From NCBI GenBank assembly GCA_018715345.1, contig DVLT01000042.1:29242-93241 (forward strand): DNA of 64,000 nucleotides, read 5' to 3'. Below, piece after piece: positions 62,881 to 64,000 of the stretch; within the stretch, counting starts at the first letter, position 1, and each line of letters begins with the position of its first letter. Under the pieces are notes generated by a model. The model ran no database searches and was not told the origin of the DNA. It saw only the letters and a program-made list of their open reading frames with translations. Position numbers and translations under genes: made by a program. The DNA is from Candidatus Onthocola gallistercoris. Its GTDB lineage: Bacteria > Bacillota > Clostridia > Lachnospirales > Lachnospiraceae.

Positions 62881-63879
62881 TCACGCCCCTTTCCCCGGTC
62901 TTTGACGCTTAGAACGTCCGGTCTGACGTTTTTCATATTTTTCATATGCTTCCACGATCTTTTGTACCAGCGGATGCCGTACCACGTCCTGTGCTGTGAG
63001 CATGCAGACGCCGATCTCATCGATACCTTTCAGGACCTTCAACGCTGTATCCAGGCCGGAGACCGCATCCTTTGGAAGATCCTTCTGGCTCAGATCACCT
63101 GTGATGACCACTTTTGATCCGAAGCCGACACGGGTCAAAAACATCTTCATCTGAGCTGGCGTTGTGTTCTGTGCTTCATCAAGGACGATATAAGAGTTAT
63201 CCAGTGTCCGCCCCCGCATATAAGCCAGAGGCGCCACTTCGATCAATCCTTTTTCCGAATTGCGGATATAGCTGTCCGCCCCCATGATCTCGTACAGAGC
63301 GTCATATAAAGGACGCAGATACGGATCGATCTTACTTTGCAGATCTCCTGGGAGAAAACCAAGTTTTTCTCCCGCCTCGATGGCTGGGCGCGTCAGGATG
63401 ATCCGACTGACTTCGTTGTTTTTAAAGGCGGTAATGGCCATAGCCATGGCCAGATAAGTTTTTCCTGTGCCCGCCGGCCCGATGCCGAAAGTGATCATCT
63501 TATTGCGGATCTGTTCCACATAGTTTTTCTGTCCCAGTGTTTTTGCCCGGACCGGTTTCCCATTTGCCGTATGGCAGATGATATCCTCAGAAAGAGAAAG
63601 GATAGAAGTTTCTTTGTCGTCAAAGGCCAGCGCCATGGCATAATTCACCTGTTGTTCTGTCAGGACTTCCCCCTTTTCCGAAAGGGCGATCAGATCCAGA
63701 AAAACTTTCCGGGCTTTCCGGACTGGACTGTCGTCACCAATGATCTTGATGGCATTATCCCTAACGATAACAGTCACATTAAATGTCTTTTCGATCTTTT
63801 TTATAAATGAATCAAATTCACCGAAAACATTCCGGGTATGTTCTGCCGGAATGTCAAGAATCGTTTCTATAATACTCAT
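62881..63879 (-). CDS. phoH: PhoH family ATPase
   Basis: The ATG at 63879 lies after GGAG at seven bases, giving 332 residues; a longer frame to 63972 would place the start inside the predicted promoter. It has an N-terminal KH-like region and Walker A FGIGPAGTGKTYLAMAMA, with Walker B YIVLDEAQNT. PhoH (YbeZ-type) proteins partner with YbeY in RNA processing. Confidence 0.92.
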   Translation of the reverse strand: MSIIETILDIPAEHTRNVFGEFDSFIKKIEKTFNVTVIVRDNAIKIIGDDSPVRKARKVFLDLIALSEKGEVLTEQQVNYAMALAFDDKETSILSLSEDIICHTANGKPVRAKTLGQKNYVEQIRNKMITFGIGPAGTGKTYLAMAMAITAFKNNEVSRIILTRPAIEAGEKLGFLPGDLQSKIDPYLRPLYDALYEIMGADSYIRNSEKGLIEVAPLAYMRGRTLDNSYIVLDEAQNTTPAQMKMFLTRVGFGSKVVITGDLSQKDLPKDAVSGLDTALKVLKGIDEIGVCMLTAQDVVRHPLVQKIVEAYEKYEKRQTGRSKRQRPGKGA

Positions 63880-63910
63880 AAGCTTCTCCACTCTATTTTC
63901 ATATGTATCT

Positions 63911-63938
63911 ATTTTAACATTATTTTTCAGAATTTCTA
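63911..63938 (-). promoter_or_regulatory. weak phoH promoter candidate
   Basis: On the minus strand, TAAAAT (63911-63916) lies 16 bases from TAGAAA (63933-63938), about 30 bases before the phoH ATG at 63879. The -35 match is poor. Confidence 0.35.
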
Positions 63939-63946
63939 CCCTCTTT

Positions 63947-64000
63947 TCACTGAAATCGATTTTTGCCTTCATCGCGCAATGTTATTTTTGCCATTTCTCT
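63947..64000 (-). CDS. possible C-terminal end of an upstream gene (partial)
   Basis: A frame is open from the window edge and stops at 63947 (17 codons, REMAKITLRDEGKNRFQ). In Firmicutes the sporulation gene yqfD often precedes phoH, and this could be its tail. Too short to identify, and the reading may be chance. Confidence 0.2.
   Translation of the reverse strand, partial: REMAKITLRDEGKNRFQ

Noticed and set aside
1..64000. CRISPR arrays, tRNA or rRNA genes, prophage
   Set aside because: No regularly spaced repeats, cloverleaf-like genes, rRNA stretches or phage structural genes were recognised by eye. A tRNAscan or Infernal run would settle the small RNAs.

Overview
The window is a moderate-GC, Gram-positive chromosome segment that reads as a gut-type Clostridia, most likely Lachnospiraceae. 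Evidence for this: an rpmA product with the Firmicutes-type cleavable N-terminus beside Prp; a tyrosine T-box; a LexA/LysM SOS pair; the TIGR03960-TIGR03936-RNase G cluster; a GlnN-type glutamine synthetase III; MutS/MutL without MutH; and a sepF-yggT-ylmH-divIVA block. No rRNA, tRNA, CRISPR array, prophage or intact insertion sequence was seen. The family assignment is inference from gene content.

Layout. 1-4.7 kb: end of a membrane protein, a cyclase-family hydrolase, a decayed two-component/ABC locus, and a MarR-MATE efflux operon. 4.8-14.3 kb (+): two radical-SAM-linked proteins, RNase G, PAP2, a cytidylate-kinase-like protein, then the L21 leader and rplU-prp-rpmA, then obgE-yhbY-nadD-yqeK-rsfS. 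14.4-17.4 kb: lexA divergent from a YneA-like LysM protein, with three LexA-box-like sites, then a T-box-controlled tyrS. 17.4-27.6 kb (-): tyrosine recombinase, ttcA-like, rluA family, lspA, aroB, divIVA, ylmH, yggT, sepF, yggS, an HlyD-like adaptor and a TIGR01212 radical SAM protein. 27.6-38.4 kb: a small DUF378 gene, then (-) a P-loop protein, a D,D-carboxypeptidase, mgsA, rodA-like, minE, minD, and a PBP2-mreD-mreC-mreB-radC shape cluster. 38.6-45.5 kb (-): methionine-gamma-lyase-family protein, miaA, mutL, mutS. 45.7-49.1 kb: accessory region with a GNAT, an MBL hydrolase, a gutted ABC exporter pair and a headless LysR. 49.2-64 kb (-): glnN, miaB, proA, 5-FCL, DUF896, proB, two flavoproteins, a BofC-like protein, a flippase, a DUF3048 lipoprotein, ybeY and phoH.

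The core genes form coherent modules: ribosome/GTPase maturation, SOS control, cell shape and division (Mre, Min, RodA, PBP2, SepF, DivIVA), mismatch repair and proline synthesis. They look intact.

The most unusual feature is a set of at least four clean deletion scars confined to accessory signalling and transport genes. They are a histidine kinase with its ATP-lid region removed out of frame, a response regulator fused to the tail of an ABC-2 permease, an ABC exporter half reduced in frame to 40 codons, and a divergent ABC/LysR pair that lost both 5' ends at one junction. I did not find a convincing new multi-gene system. The strongest leads are the deletion scars, the LexA-box-in-promoter arrangement, a dif-like site near a XerS-like recombinase, and a large insert in PBP2.
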